A stretch of 64,000 bases of DNA from Thermoplasmata archaeon (GCA_021819135.1 JAKASE010000001.1:139375-203374), one strand, 5' to 3'; positions 43,210 to 52,543 are shown, counted from the stretch's first letter. The notes: generated by a model from the letters alone, not told the origin. A program made the numbers and translations.

Positions 43210-43893
43210 GTGACCGAAGCGGTCGTGGTCGGTCAGGACGTGTGGAAGGTCTACGGCAGCGGCAACACCGCGGTCCCGGCGCTCCAGGGGATCTCGGTCC
43301 AGATCCTCCGCGGGGAGATGCTCGCAGTGATGGGCCCCTCCGGGTGCGGGAAGACGACGTTTCTGAACTGTTTCAGCGGGCTCGATGACATCTCACGAGG
43401 CACCGTCACGATCGAAGGCACGAACATCCATGCGATGAGCGACGCGAAGAAGAGCGAGTACCGCGCGCTCCGCACCGGGTTCGTCTTCCAGTCGTACAAC
43501 CTCCTCCCGATCCTCAGTGCCGAGGAGAACGTCGAGCTCCCCCTCCTCATCGCAGGTCGCAGCGCCCGGGAGGCTCGGGCCGAGGCCCGGGGAATCCTGA
43601 ACCGGCTGGGTCTCGGGGACCGGAGGGCCCATCGGCCGGCCGAGCTCTCCGGCGGCCAGCAGCAACGGGTCTCCCTCGCGCGGGCGCTGGTGGCGAAGCC
43701 CGCGATCGTCTGGGCGGACGAACCGACCGGCAACCTGGACGCCGAAGGCTCGCGAGACGTGACGACGTTGCTGCGCGAGCTCAATCGGGAGTACGGTCAA
43801 ACGATGGTGGTCGTCACGCACGACGGCGAGGTCGCCTCCCAGTGCGATCGGACCCTGCGCATGCGGGATGGAAAGTTCGTCGACGGAGCGTGA
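43210..43893 (+). CDS. ABC transporter ATP-binding protein, MacB/LolD type
   Basis: 227 residues. Walker A GPSGCGKT is at 42-49, the signature LSGGQQQR at 146-153, Walker B IVWADEPTGNLD with E171, and the H-loop VVTHDGE near the end. The PTGNLD motif and length match the MacB/LolD/FtsE group that works with FtsX-type permeases. Its permease is the next gene, 6 bases after its stop. Start is a GTG. Confidence 0.93.
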   Translation: MTEAVVVGQDVWKVYGSGNTAVPALQGISVQILRGEMLAVMGPSGCGKTTFLNCFSGLDDISRGTVTIEGTNIHAMSDAKKSEYRALRTGFVFQSYNLLPILSAEENVELPLLIAGRSAREARAEARGILNRLGLGDRRAHRPAELSGGQQQRVSLARALVAKPAIVWADEPTGNLDAEGSRDVTTLLRELNREYGQTMVVVTHDGEVASQCDRTLRMRDGKFVDGA

Positions 43894-43899
43894 CCCCGC

Positions 43900-46863
43900 A
43901 TGGCGTCGGTCTCGGTCGTAGGCGCCGTCCTTCTCCTCCTGGTCCTCGTCGGGCTCATCACCGTCGCGCTCGCGCTTCGGCACCGCCTCGCCTTCCGTCT
44001 CGCGATCCGGAACGTGCGTCGGGGCCGGACGAGGACCGTGCTCCTGGTCGCGGGCCTGCTGGTCGCGACGACCATCGTTTCCGGGAGCCTGATCGTGGGC
44101 GATACGGTCGATCAGCTCGTCGTGCACTACTCGTACCTCGGTGCGGGGTTCAACGATGAGGCGATCTCCGCGCCCTCGGCCACGGGCGGGAACGTCTTCT
44201 ACAACTACTCGGTCTACACTCAGACCGTCTCGCTGGCCGGCGCGCACCCGGGGATCGCCGGCATCGCCCCCGAGATCATCTCCGGGGCCTCGGCGTATGA
44301 TCTCGAGAGCAGGGTTCCCGAGACCGGACTCAACCTCATCGGCGTGAACGGCAACCAGAGCACCGCCCTCGGTGCGTTCGTCGCCGACAGCGGCACCTCG
44401 CTCGCGGGCGCGGCACCAGGGATGGTGCTGGTCGACGACCAGGCGGCGTCCGCGCTGAACGCGACCGCCGGGCAGACCCTGGTGGTCTACGGGATCCGGA
44501 GCGCGCCCCTCACGATCGAGGCGGTCGTCCAGGACAACGTCCGGGGGGCGTTCATCACGGGGGGACTGACCCCGGGCAACCTCTTCGTCGACCTCGCGAC
44601 GGCCCAGTACCTCGAGAACGCCACCGGGTCGATCAATTACATCAGCCTCACGAACACGGGCACCCAGATCGAAGGCGCGGACGCGTCGCCGGGGATCGCG
44701 GCGTACCTCAACACGACGCTCGCCCCGGTGCTCGAGCCGTACGGTCTGACCGTGCAAACCCCCCTCAAGACCTCGCTCGACGCCTCCACCCAGAGCGGCA
44801 CCAGCCTCGTCACCCTGTTCCTCGCCCTCGGACTCTTCTCGATCGTCGCGGGCGCGGTGCTGATCGTCGGACTCTTCGTGATGCTCGCCGAGGAACGCAA
44901 GGGCGAGATGGGCATGCTTCGGGCGATCGGACTGCGACGTCGGGAGCTGGTGTATGCGTTCTTCTTCGAAGGGGTGATCTACTCCGCGGGGAGCGCCTTC
45001 GCCGGGACCGCGCTCGGGGTGGGGGTCGGCTACCTGCTCGTCTACCTCGCGGGGCAGATCCTCGCCTTTGAGATCCCGCCCGCCGTGTTCCTGCAATCGT
45101 TCACGGTGACCGGCGAGAGCCTCGTGATCGCGTACGTCGTGGGGTTCCTCCTGACGCTCGCCACCGTGATCGTCGCCTGCCGTCGGGCGAGCCGGCTGAA
45201 CATCGTTCGGGCGATCCGGGACACTCCCGAGCCTCCCCCACGCCTCCGGACGTACACGTTCCTCGCATACCTCGGCGTGCTCTGCGCGGTCGCGGGGTTC
45301 CTTCTGTTCTTCGGGACCTACCGGGGGTCGGCCGACATCTCCTACCCGATCATCGGAGGCAGCCTCGCGATCCTCGGGATGGGCCTCGTGGCCGCGCGCT
45401 TCCTGAAGAACCGCCTGGTGTTCACCACCGCGGGTTTCGGCCTCGTGGTCTGGGCGGGCTTCGAGCCCCTCCATACTGACCTCTTGGGCACCTCCCACAC
45501 GGGTGGAATCTTCGTTCTCTTCGTGACGGGGATCGTCCTGATCACGGGGGTCCTCCTCGTTTTCGTCTTCAACGCCCCCACGATCGCCCGGGCGCTCTCT
45601 CACCTGTTTGGCCGTCGCACGGATTCGAGCCCGGTCGTCCGGATCGGGCTCGCGTACCCGACGCGTCAGGCGACGCGGACGGCGGTCAGCCTGACGATCT
45701 TTGCCCTTGTGGTCTTCACGATGGTCGCGACGGCCACGTTCGGGTCGATCGCCTCCGCAAGCCTCGACAGCACGGTCCAGGACCAGACCGGCGGGTACAG
45801 CCTCTTCGGCTACTCCCAGACGCCGATACCGGACCTCTGGGGGATGATCTCCTCGAACGCGACCCTCGCCCCCCTCTTCTCTGCCGGAGTGTCGGTCGTG
45901 ACCGCCTCGATCGACGTGAACGTGACCGGCTTCGCGGGGAACCCGTATCGGGACCAGATGTACGCGCCCCCGCCGAACACGACCGGTCCTTCGAGCTTCT
46001 ACGCCACCGAGCAGTTCTCGTTCGCCGCGCTGTGGCGGGGAATGACCGCCTCCGAGACCTGGAGCGACCTCGCGACCAACTCTTCGGTCGCGATCGTGGA
46101 CCAGACCTACGGACCGAGCTCCACGGCTTCCTCCGTGACCGGAACGACCGCGGGGCCGGCCCACCCCAGCGTACACGTGGGGGACACGATCCGGATCGCC
46201 ACGATCCGCGGGGCGCAGCCCACCGCGTTGACCGTCATCGGGATCCTGACCACCTCCTCGGTGCGCGGGGTGTGGGTGAACCCGGGCGTGGCGGCCTCCC
46301 TCGGATACGGCGAGGCCACCGGGTACGCCCTGACGATCGCCCCGGGGGTCGACGTGACGCACGCCGAGCAGCAGGCCAAGATCGCGTTCTTCCCGTGGGG
46401 GCTCGTTCTCATCGACCTGAAGGCGATCCTCCAGACCTCCATCAGTACGACCGAGGGGTTCATCGGACTCCTCGAGATCTTCGTCGGCCTCGGCCTCGCC
46501 GTCGGGATCGCGGCCATGGGGATCCTCGCCCTGCGGGCCGTGGTCGAGCGTCGGCGCGAGATCGGCATGCTCCGGGCCTCCGGCTTCACGCAGCGGATGG
46601 TCCTGCAAGCCCTGGCGCTCGAGTACTCGTTCGTCACCCTTGCCGGCATCGTCATCGGCGTGGGTTTGGGCCTCCTGGTCGCCTACAACCTCACGGTGAG
46701 CGCCGGCGCGGTGTCGGCCGGCTTCGGGACCTTTGCGGTCCCCTGGGTCACGGTCCTCGAGATCGCCGGGATCGCCTACGCGCTCGTCCTCGTGGCGATC
46801 GCCACTCCGTCGCTCCGCGCGGCCCGGCTCTCTCCGGCAGACGCTGTACGCTCGACCGAATGA
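43900..46863 (+). CDS. FtsX-like ABC permease, long form
   Basis: 987 residues. An N-terminal helix and a large extracellular domain (about 60-300) precede an FtsX domain with helices such as LVTLFLALGLFSIVAGAVLI and the EERKGEMGMLRAIGLRRREL coupling motif. A second half repeats the plan: a further extracellular domain (about 620-840) and a second FtsX domain with VERRREIGMLRASGF. Several more helices lie between. This two-copy form can act as a single-chain MacB-like exporter of peptides, lipids or surface proteins. Substrate unknown. Confidence 0.9.
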   Translation: MASVSVVGAVLLLLVLVGLITVALALRHRLAFRLAIRNVRRGRTRTVLLVAGLLVATTIVSGSLIVGDTVDQLVVHYSYLGAGFNDEAISAPSATGGNVFYNYSVYTQTVSLAGAHPGIAGIAPEIISGASAYDLESRVPETGLNLIGVNGNQSTALGAFVADSGTSLAGAAPGMVLVDDQAASALNATAGQTLVVYGIRSAPLTIEAVVQDNVRGAFITGGLTPGNLFVDLATAQYLENATGSINYISLTNTGTQIEGADASPGIAAYLNTTLAPVLEPYGLTVQTPLKTSLDASTQSGTSLVTLFLALGLFSIVAGAVLIVGLFVMLAEERKGEMGMLRAIGLRRRELVYAFFFEGVIYSAGSAFAGTALGVGVGYLLVYLAGQILAFEIPPAVFLQSFTVTGESLVIAYVVGFLLTLATVIVACRRASRLNIVRAIRDTPEPPPRLRTYTFLAYLGVLCAVAGFLLFFGTYRGSADISYPIIGGSLAILGMGLVAARFLKNRLVFTTAGFGLVVWAGFEPLHTDLLGTSHTGGIFVLFVTGIVLITGVLLVFVFNAPTIARALSHLFGRRTDSSPVVRIGLAYPTRQATRTAVSLTIFALVVFTMVATATFGSIASASLDSTVQDQTGGYSLFGYSQTPIPDLWGMISSNATLAPLFSAGVSVVTASIDVNVTGFAGNPYRDQMYAPPPNTTGPSSFYATEQFSFAALWRGMTASETWSDLATNSSVAIVDQTYGPSSTASSVTGTTAGPAHPSVHVGDTIRIATIRGAQPTALTVIGILTTSSVRGVWVNPGVAASLGYGEATGYALTIAPGVDVTHAEQQAKIAFFPWGLVLIDLKAILQTSISTTEGFIGLLEIFVGLGLAVGIAAMGILALRAVVERRREIGMLRASGFTQRMVLQALALEYSFVTLAGIVIGVGLGLLVAYNLTVSAGAVSAGFGTFAVPWVTVLEIAGIAYALVLVAIATPSLRAARLSPADAVRSTE

Positions 46864-46911
46864 AGCGGGACCGACGGCCGGACCGCGGAGGGGTCCGACC
46901 CCACCGGCCGA

Positions 46912-47232
46912 CTAGAGCTCCTTGATGATCCGGTCGATCTCGTGCGCCGCCTCGTCGAGCTCCTTTGCGACGCGTTGCGCGGCCTTCTTGGCCGAGCCGG
47001 AAGGGTTCTTCGCGGCCACCTGCGCCTTCTCCACGAGCCGCTTCGACAGGCGGGCCGTCGCCCGCCCCAGGTCCTGGGCCGCCCGCCGCGTCTCATGGAG
47101 CACGGACTCCAGCGTGTCCCCCCCTCCGACCGTGCCGGCGGAGGGCGGCGGGGTCCAAGGCAGCGCAGCGCCGCAGGCGGGACAGCTCGTCGCGCCCGAT
47201 GGGGCTTCACGACCGCAGTGGGGACAGAACAT
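46912..47232 (-). CDS. Zinc-ribbon protein with coiled-coil C-terminus
   Basis: 106 residues. It opens with a zinc ribbon (MFCPHCGREAPSGATSCPAC), then a Pro-rich linker and a long Ala/Lys/Glu-rich helix (LDEAAHEIDRIIKEL at the end) likely to form a coiled coil. Such double-layer proteins are common in archaea; the function is unknown. Convergent with the exporter operon. Confidence 0.7.
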   Translation of the reverse strand: MFCPHCGREAPSGATSCPACGAALPWTPPPSAGTVGGGDTLESVLHETRRAAQDLGRATARLSKRLVEKAQVAAKNPSGSAKKAAQRVAKELDEAAHEIDRIIKEL

Positions 47233-47367
47233 GGGCTCTTCCTCGAGGTCTCACGAGGACAGACGCCTACTTACGGCTTCGTCCGACGGGTCGGAGCCCC
47301 CCCGGGCGGATTCTGTCGGGGGGTACGAAAGGTTCGTGGCCCGCCGAGCCCTTCTTTGGGACGAACC

Positions 47368-47889
47368 ATGATCCCGACCCCTTCCGCGGACGGCACGAAC
47401 GTCTCGGTCGTCACGCTCGGAACGGGGGACCGGGAACTCGCCGTCCCGATCCTGCGGGAGGGGTTCGAGGGGATCTACCGATGGCACGCAAAGCGGACCC
47501 TCCGCACGGTCTCCGTGGTGCGGGCCGCGCTCGTGGGGGGCGAGCTCGCGGGCGTCTCGTTGCTCGAGCGGCTGGGCCCCGAGGTGGGGTACGTCTACTA
47601 CCTCGCGGTCGGGGCGAGGCACCGGCGCACGGGGATCGGCGGACTCCTCCTCGACGACGCCCTCGAGCGGTTCCGGTCTGAGGGCGTCGTGGTCGTCTAC
47701 GGCGCGGTCGAGGAAGAGAATCGGTCCTCCCGTCGATTGTTCGAGTCCCGGCGTTTCCGGCTGGTGGATCGGAACGAGACCAGCTATCGGCTCGGGGGCC
47801 TCGGAGCCCAGGGCCTCCGGACCCGGATGTGGATCGTCCACGGCGAGGTCCTCTACGGTCTTCGTCTCATCGGATCGGATCCGCGGTGA
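47368..47889 (+). CDS. GNAT-family N-acetyltransferase
   Basis: 173 residues. The acetyl-CoA site is LAVGARHRRTGIGGLLLDDA, the Q/RxxGxG/A form, preceded by the beta strand VGYVYY and followed by NRSSRRLFESRRF, which is the typical GNAT C-terminal motif. Substrate unknown; it could act on protein N-termini or a small amine. ATG at 47368 is preceded by a short AT-poor leader. Confidence 0.85.
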   Translation: MIPTPSADGTNVSVVTLGTGDRELAVPILREGFEGIYRWHAKRTLRTVSVVRAALVGGELAGVSLLERLGPEVGYVYYLAVGARHRRTGIGGLLLDDALERFRSEGVVVVYGAVEEENRSSRRLFESRRFRLVDRNETSYRLGGLGAQGLRTRMWIVHGEVLYGLRLIGSDPR

Positions 47890-47966
47890 CCCCTCCGAGC
47901 GTCCGACTGCCGGAGGGACGGCGCACGGGATCGTCGGCGATCCGTGCCTCGTTCGCAGACGGCCGG

Positions 47967-48668
47967 CTAGGGCCCGAGGAGCCACCGGTCGAGGTCGAGG
48001 TCGATCCACGCCTCCCGCAGGGGCCGGGGCCGGCGTCGGTCGCTGTCGACGGGTCCGTGCTCCGCCCATACCTGGGCGTCGGACCAGTGCAATCCCCCGG
48101 AGTCCTCGATCCGGAAGACCCGCGCGAACGCCTGACGCAGCGACGCCTCCGGTGCGCCGTCGAACGTCGCCACGATCGGGATTCCGGACTCCCGAAGCGA
48201 GGGGGGAACCGCCGGCTCGGTGAGGGCGGCCCGCAGGACCCCGGGCGGGAGCCGCTCGACGTGGGAGAGCAGGAGCGGGGGCCGGTCGCCCGCCGGTGTC
48301 CCCGGTGGGCCGGCCAGCATCTGGAGGAGCGGCGGGAGTCGAAGCAGAGAGAGCAAGCGCGCGCGTTCCGCGGGTGGCCCGGAGGCGACGAACGTATCGA
48401 GCTGCGCATGGGGTATGGCCTGCGGCTCTAGGTCGGAGGGCGACACCGAGTCGAACCGGAGACCTGCGCCGTCCGCGAGCCACATCGCGCGCGCCGCCCC
48501 CGAGAGGGCGTCGGCGGCGCCCACGCAACGGCCCCACGCAAAGTAGGGAGCGATCCGCCGCGCGAGTCCGAGGGCCAGCATCGAGATCGCCGGCTCTCCC
48601 CGCCCGTAGACGAGGGCCGATCGGGGGTCTGGCGCGACGGGTCCGGGGACCGGTGGTGGCGGGTGCAT
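47967..48668 (-). CDS. Hypothetical protein, RecA/KaiC-like without Walker A
   Basis: 233 residues. SALVYGRGEPAISMLALGLA occupies the place of a P-loop but lacks the GxxxxGKS/T residues, and PPLLLSHVERLPPGVL looks like a Walker B-like strand. The general plan suggests a degenerate RecA-fold ATPase, which may bind a partner rather than ATP. Not recognised as a named family. Confidence 0.55.
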   Translation of the reverse strand: MHPPPPVPGPVAPDPRSALVYGRGEPAISMLALGLARRIAPYFAWGRCVGAADALSGAARAMWLADGAGLRFDSVSPSDLEPQAIPHAQLDTFVASGPPAERARLLSLLRLPPLLQMLAGPPGTPAGDRPPLLLSHVERLPPGVLRAALTEPAVPPSLRESGIPIVATFDGAPEASLRQAFARVFRIEDSGGLHWSDAQVWAEHGPVDSDRRRPRPLREAWIDLDLDRWLLGP

Positions 48669-48776
48669 AGCAGCGGGCGGGGCCGACCTCGTACGCGGGA
48701 GGTCCGGTCGACCGATGACGCTGGCCCGAACCGCTTCGGGGACCCGAACGGGTTCGGGTCGCGCGGGAGTGCTCCG

Positions 48777-49610
48777 TCAGGACCTATAGAACGCGGAGGA
48801 GGGGGTCAGGGCCGACTCGAGCAGCTTTCGCTCGATCACCGCGATGGACTGTGAGAGCCCCGAAAGACTTCGGCCGAGCGTGCGGGCGAGCTCGGTCAAC
48901 GTGACTCTGCGGGGAACGGCGAAGTACCCGAGAGCTAGCGCGCGATGGAGGAGCTCCTGCTGGTTCGGTCGGAGCTCCGGCAGGTGGCTCCTCAGCGGGC
49001 CCTTTCGGATCGGTATGACCTCCATCCTCGGGTCCGCCGCCCGCGCGAACTCGGTGATCCGACGGATCTGCCGGAGGCGGCCGACGACCTCGATCCACCC
49101 CAGCCCGGCTTGGATCGATATGGGGAACTGAAGAGGTACACCGAGCTTCTGAAGGAAGGCGAACAGGGGCGGGTCGTGGTACAGGACCCGATAGAGGCAC
49201 CCGTCCCCGACTTCCGCAAGGCCCCGCGCGTCGATCACGTCCGGCAGCGTCCGAATGTCCTGGGCCCAGCCTCCGGGAGAGCCTCCGGACACCCAGCAGT
49301 CCGAGACCGAAATCCCGGGCCGGGCCTCGCCTCGGTTCAGTACCTCCAGGCGCAACGTCGGATGGCGCTCGGAGAACGGACCCACCCAGACCCGGGCGGG
49401 GATCCGGAAGCGGAACGTCGCGAGGACCACGTCGTTCGAGAGCCGGGAGTCGACAGTGCGGCGGAGCGCCCGAAGGCGGGCCGCGGAACCCTTTGGGTCG
49501 CGTGCGGCCTCCGGGGGGCGGGCATCGCCCGGAACGGCTCGCGACCTGCCGGGTCGGGACCGGACGTGGGACCTCGGACGATCTCGCGCGGAAACCCTGC
49601 GTCCTCCCAT
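48777..49610 (-). CDS. HTH-10 (bacterio-opsin activator type) regulator, copy 2
   Basis: 277 residues. An N-terminal ligand-sensing-like region (about 60-200) precedes a C-terminal helix-turn-helix: LPELRPNQQELLHRALALGY, FAVPRRVTLTELARTLGRSL and SGLSQSIAVIERKLLES are the hallmark of the HTH-10 family of haloarchaeal Bat. It is 12 bases downstream of its paralog and clearly duplicated from it. Start ATG at 49610, though the first 50 residues are low-complexity and the true start may be later. Confidence 0.85.
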   Translation of the reverse strand: MGGRRVSARDRPRSHVRSRPGRSRAVPGDARPPEAARDPKGSAARLRALRRTVDSRLSNDVVLATFRFRIPARVWVGPFSERHPTLRLEVLNRGEARPGISVSDCWVSGGSPGGWAQDIRTLPDVIDARGLAEVGDGCLYRVLYHDPPLFAFLQKLGVPLQFPISIQAGLGWIEVVGRLRQIRRITEFARAADPRMEVIPIRKGPLRSHLPELRPNQQELLHRALALGYFAVPRRVTLTELARTLGRSLSGLSQSIAVIERKLLESALTPSSAFYRS

Positions 49611-49622
49611 CCGGCCCGCTCC

Positions 49623-50396
49623 TCAGGGAAAGCTCCCGGACGGCGGCAGGATCGATTCGAGCAATCGCTTCTCGATGAGGGCGATCGACTCGGAGACGCT
49701 CGACTTGCTGCGGTTCAGTTTCCGGGCCAGCGCGGTCAGGGTGATCCCACGGGGGACGGCAAAGTACCCGGCGGCCATCGCTTGGGCGAGGAGCGACTGC
49801 TGGGTCTCCGTGAGGGGCGGAAGGTGGCTGCGCAGCGGTCGCCGTCGGATCGAGACGATGCGCGCCGCCGGGTCCGCGATCCGCGCGTGCCGCAGGATCT
49901 CCTGGAACTCCGAGTACCGGGCCACGACCTCCCAGTCGATGGACCCCGCCAGCATCCGCAGGGGGAACTGGAGCGGTAGCCTCAGCCGCCGGTAGAGATA
50001 GACCACGGGAGGATTCCGATACGTGATCCGGTAGAGGGAACCCTCGCCCATCTGTGTCAGGCTCTCGACCTTGAGCACGTCCGGGTAGCCCGCGATCTCC
50101 CGGGCCCAGACACCGGGAGGGCCCCCACTGAACCAGTAATCCGAGACCGATACTTCGGGGGTGACCTCGCCACGGTTCAGTGCCTCGAATCGGACCGTGG
50201 GGTGGGCGGCGGAGAAACGCCCGGTCCAGAGGTCTTTCGGCATCCGGAGTCGAAGGGTCGCGATGAACAGCCGATCGGGCGCCTCCTCGTCCGGGCCCGC
50301 CGGGCGTTCGTTTCTCCCTCCTACCCGACCTTGGGTGGAGTCGAGTCCCGCGTCGGGCGGGTGGGAGACGCGACGCCCCGGTCGGCCCGCCGGCAT
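49623..50396 (-). CDS. HTH-10 (bacterio-opsin activator type) regulator, copy 1
   Basis: 257 residues from the ATG at 50396. It has the same layout as the next gene: RLRMPKDLWTGRFSAAHPTV matches RFRIPARVWVGPFSERHPTL there, and the C-terminal LPPLTETQQSLLAQAMAAGY and FAVPRGITLTALARKLNRSK form the HTH-10 unit. The two are co-directional. It is divergent from the acetyltransferase at 50556, a possible target. In-frame sequence upstream of 50396 is antisense to that gene. Confidence 0.85.
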   Translation of the reverse strand: MPAGRPGRRVSHPPDAGLDSTQGRVGGRNERPAGPDEEAPDRLFIATLRLRMPKDLWTGRFSAAHPTVRFEALNRGEVTPEVSVSDYWFSGGPPGVWAREIAGYPDVLKVESLTQMGEGSLYRITYRNPPVVYLYRRLRLPLQFPLRMLAGSIDWEVVARYSEFQEILRHARIADPAARIVSIRRRPLRSHLPPLTETQQSLLAQAMAAGYFAVPRGITLTALARKLNRSKSSVSESIALIEKRLLESILPPSGSFP

Positions 50397-50555
50397 CCCT
50401 TCCCGAAGGGAGAGCGGGGAGAAAAAACCCCCACGCTCCCGGCGGCCTCTTCTGTGGACTCCGGGCCAGGGGAGGGCCGCCGTCGCTGTACCGGGCCGTC
50501 GTCCCGGGACCCGCCGGGCCAAAGGGTATGCGCCGGTGCCCGCTCGGGACCACGT

Positions 50556-51038
50556 ATGAGCCCTCCGCGGCCCCTTCGGATCGGGGCGGCCGTCGACGAG
50601 CGCTCGGTATCGGCTGCGCGCGTGCTGTTCCGGGAGTACGCCGAAGGGCTCGACTTCGCCTTGGATTTCCAGGATTTCGAGCACGAGCTCGCAAGCCTGC
50701 CCGGTGAGTACCGGGCCCCCCACGGGATCCTGCTCCTCGCCTGGTCCGGCGGGTCGCCGGCCGGTTGCGTCGGGGTGCGGCGTCTCGGGGAGGAGACTTG
50801 TGAGATGAAGCGGCTCTACGTTCGACCGGCGTACCGAGCCGGCGGGATCGGCCGCCGACTGGCCGAGGAGGCCCTCCGGGCCGGGCGGTCCCTGGGGTAC
50901 CGCCGAATGCGTCTCGACACGGTCCCCTCGATGGGCGCGGCGATCGCGCTCTACCGATCGCTGGGGTTCGTTGACATTCCGGCCTACCGGTTCAATCCGA
51001 TCCCGGGCGCGGTGTACCTCGAGGTCGATCTCCAGTAG
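50556..51038 (+). CDS. GNAT-family N-acetyltransferase
   Basis: 160 residues. MKRLYVRPAYRAGGIGRRLA is the acetyl-CoA-binding motif and MRLDTVPSMGAAIALYRSLG the usual final helix. It resembles the carbamoylphosphate-synthase-type or PhnO-like small acetyltransferases. Divergent from the tandem regulators. ATG at 50556; the GGTATGCG about 30 bases upstream may be part of the promoter. Confidence 0.85.
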   Translation: MSPPRPLRIGAAVDERSVSAARVLFREYAEGLDFALDFQDFEHELASLPGEYRAPHGILLLAWSGGSPAGCVGVRRLGEETCEMKRLYVRPAYRAGGIGRRLAEEALRAGRSLGYRRMRLDTVPSMGAAIALYRSLGFVDIPAYRFNPIPGAVYLEVDLQ

Positions 51039-51090
51039 GTATGGGGCCCCGGAGGGGGCCCGGGGACCATCCGAAGACGGTGGCGAAGCG

Positions 51091-51492
51091 TCAGGTCGGC
51101 GAGCGGTCGGATCCCGAACGACGGGACCGAGCCGCCTGCTCGAGCACGAACCGGACCTCCTCCGCCGGGGTCTCTCTCGGCAGTCGGAAGGCGTGCCCGT
51201 CGATCGCGATACCGGGGATCACCACGCGATCCCCGTAGCCGATCCGCATCTGGAACGGGCGGGCCTCGATCTGTCGGATCGACTCGAGCGGGAGCGTCAC
51301 ATCGGGGGACTCGGCGTCCTGGGCCCGGGCGCGCCACCCGCCCCGGCGCACGAAGAGCAGGCGCCGATCGGTGAGGATGAGCCAACCCGACCGGTCCGCT
51401 TCGCCGTCCGCTCGCGCCGATTCGGCCGGCCAGTGCCGGACCACGCGCTCCGAGCGGTCGCGGAGGATTCGGTCCCACGGAGGCTCCGACAT
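51091..51492 (-). CDS. PH/GRAM-like domain protein
   Basis: 133 residues from ATG 51492 (or ATG 51510). The pattern SGWLILTDRRLLFVRRGGW, LPLESIRQIEARPF and a final helix EEVRFVLEQAARS looks like a bacterial PH-like (bPH/GRAM) domain, which binds lipid or protein. The first 40 residues have an amphipathic helix. Location and partner unknown. Confidence 0.65.
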   Translation of the reverse strand: MSEPPWDRILRDRSERVVRHWPAESARADGEADRSGWLILTDRRLLFVRRGGWRARAQDAESPDVTLPLESIRQIEARPFQMRIGYGDRVVIPGIAIDGHAFRLPRETPAEEVRFVLEQAARSRRSGSDRSPT

Positions 51493-51652
51493 TCCGACGG
51501 CCCATGACATGCCGAGGCAAGAGCGCACCCCTATCCCCGGCCGCCCCGTCGACCGGCCGTCGGGCTCGACGCGCCGGACGCCATGATCCGGGTCGCGGGC
51601 GTAGCCGGTCCCGCCCGTCGCGAGGTTCTCGGATTCTCTCCCCGCGCCCAAT

Positions 51653-51660
51653 CGCTTATG
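51653..51660 (+). promoter_or_regulatory. TATA-like box for the zinc-finger gene
   Basis: CGCTTATG about 41 bases before the chosen ATG at 51697. It overlaps an upstream ATG at 51658, which would therefore not be transcribed. Confidence 0.4.
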
Positions 51661-51696
51661 CGGCCCGAGACGATGCCCGTTCGGGCGGGCGAGGGT

Positions 51697-51915
51697 ATGC
51701 CGTACGTCGAGTACGACGAGGTTCAGGCGATCTGCTCCGATTGCGGGCGGGTCTTCCGTTCCGAGGAGGACCTCGCGGAGCACCAGGCGGAAGCACATTC
51801 GGGGCAGGAAAAGGCCCCGATCCCCGCCACGACCGTTCGGTGCTCGCTCTGCAAGAAGATGTTCCACTCCACGGCCGCTCTGAGGACGCACAACGCCCAC
51901 GAGCACACGGGCTGA
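51697..51915 (+). CDS. Two-finger C2H2 zinc protein
   Basis: 72 residues with two C2H2 fingers: CSDCGRVFRSEEDLAEHQAE, ending EAH, and CSLCKKMFHSTAALRTHNAH, ending EH. Such small archaeal fingers bind DNA or proteins. ATG 51697 is chosen because a TATA-like box overlaps the earlier ATG at 51658; ATG 51673 is also possible. Followed by the VOC gene. Confidence 0.8.
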   Translation: MPYVEYDEVQAICSDCGRVFRSEEDLAEHQAEAHSGQEKAPIPATTVRCSLCKKMFHSTAALRTHNAHEHTG

Positions 51916-51952
51916 CCGGCGCGTACCGGCCTTCGGCGCCCCCAGCACTCGG

Positions 51953-51958
51953 TTTATC
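51953..51958 (+). promoter_or_regulatory. TATA box for the VOC-family gene
   Basis: TTTATC about 37 bases before the ATG at 51992. Confidence 0.45.
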
Positions 51959-51991
51959 AGGCCGGGTTCCGTGACCGGACCCAGGTTCCCC

Positions 51992-52543
51992 ATGCCGCGA
52001 CCGCGTGCCCGGCCCAAGCGCGCGACGAAACGTGCCTCCTCGACCGGTCCGATTCCTCGGGGGTATCCCACCCTGGTGCCGTACCTCGCGGTGCAGGACG
52101 GGGTCGCCGCGTTGGCCTTTTACGAGAAGGCGTTCGGCGCGAAGGTGCTGGCGCGGGAGACGACCCCCGATGGCAAGCTCATCCACGGGCGGCTGCGGAT
52201 CGGCTCCTCTCTCCTCATGCTGTCGGACGTGTTCCCCGGAGCCGGTGTCGCGGCCCCCACCTCCGTCGGCACCACGACCGCGACGATCCACCTCTACTCG
52301 AAGGACGTCGACGCCCTCTGGGACCGGGCGGTGGCGGCGGGAGCCAAGGTCACGATGCCGCTCGAGAACCGGTACTGGGGAGAACGGTACGGACACCTGC
52401 TGGACCCGTTCGGGCATCACTGGTCGCTCTCGATGCGCGTACGGATGTCGCCGAAGGAAAAGGCGGAGAAGCGGCGCGAGGCCGAGGCGGCGTTCGCGCG
52501 CGGCGAGCACCCTGGACGCGAACCGTCGGACGTCGACGCGTAA
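51992..52543 (+). CDS. VOC-family (PhnB/glyoxalase-like) protein
   Basis: 183 residues from ATG 51992. LVPYLAVQDGVAALAFYEKA is the PhnB-type opening and ERYGHLLDPFGHHWSLSMRV the closing motif. PhnB-like proteins are small metal-binding dimers often annotated as dioxygenases or glyoxalases; the substrate is unknown. The N-terminus is unusually basic (PRPRARPKRATKRAS), and the C-terminus is a charged helix. The broken VOC gene near 3.9 kb is unrelated in detail. Confidence 0.82.
   Translation: MPRPRARPKRATKRASSTGPIPRGYPTLVPYLAVQDGVAALAFYEKAFGAKVLARETTPDGKLIHGRLRIGSSLLMLSDVFPGAGVAAPTSVGTTTATIHLYSKDVDALWDRAVAAGAKVTMPLENRYWGERYGHLLDPFGHHWSLSMRVRMSPKEKAEKRREAEAAFARGEHPGREPSDVDA

Noticed and set aside
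43393..46608. Very long minus-strand reading frame over the FtsX-like permease
   Set aside because: It is the antisense of the permease gene. Composition is low-complexity (runs of Asp, Glu, Arg, Gly) and no motif is seen; the plus strand encodes an obvious membrane protein.
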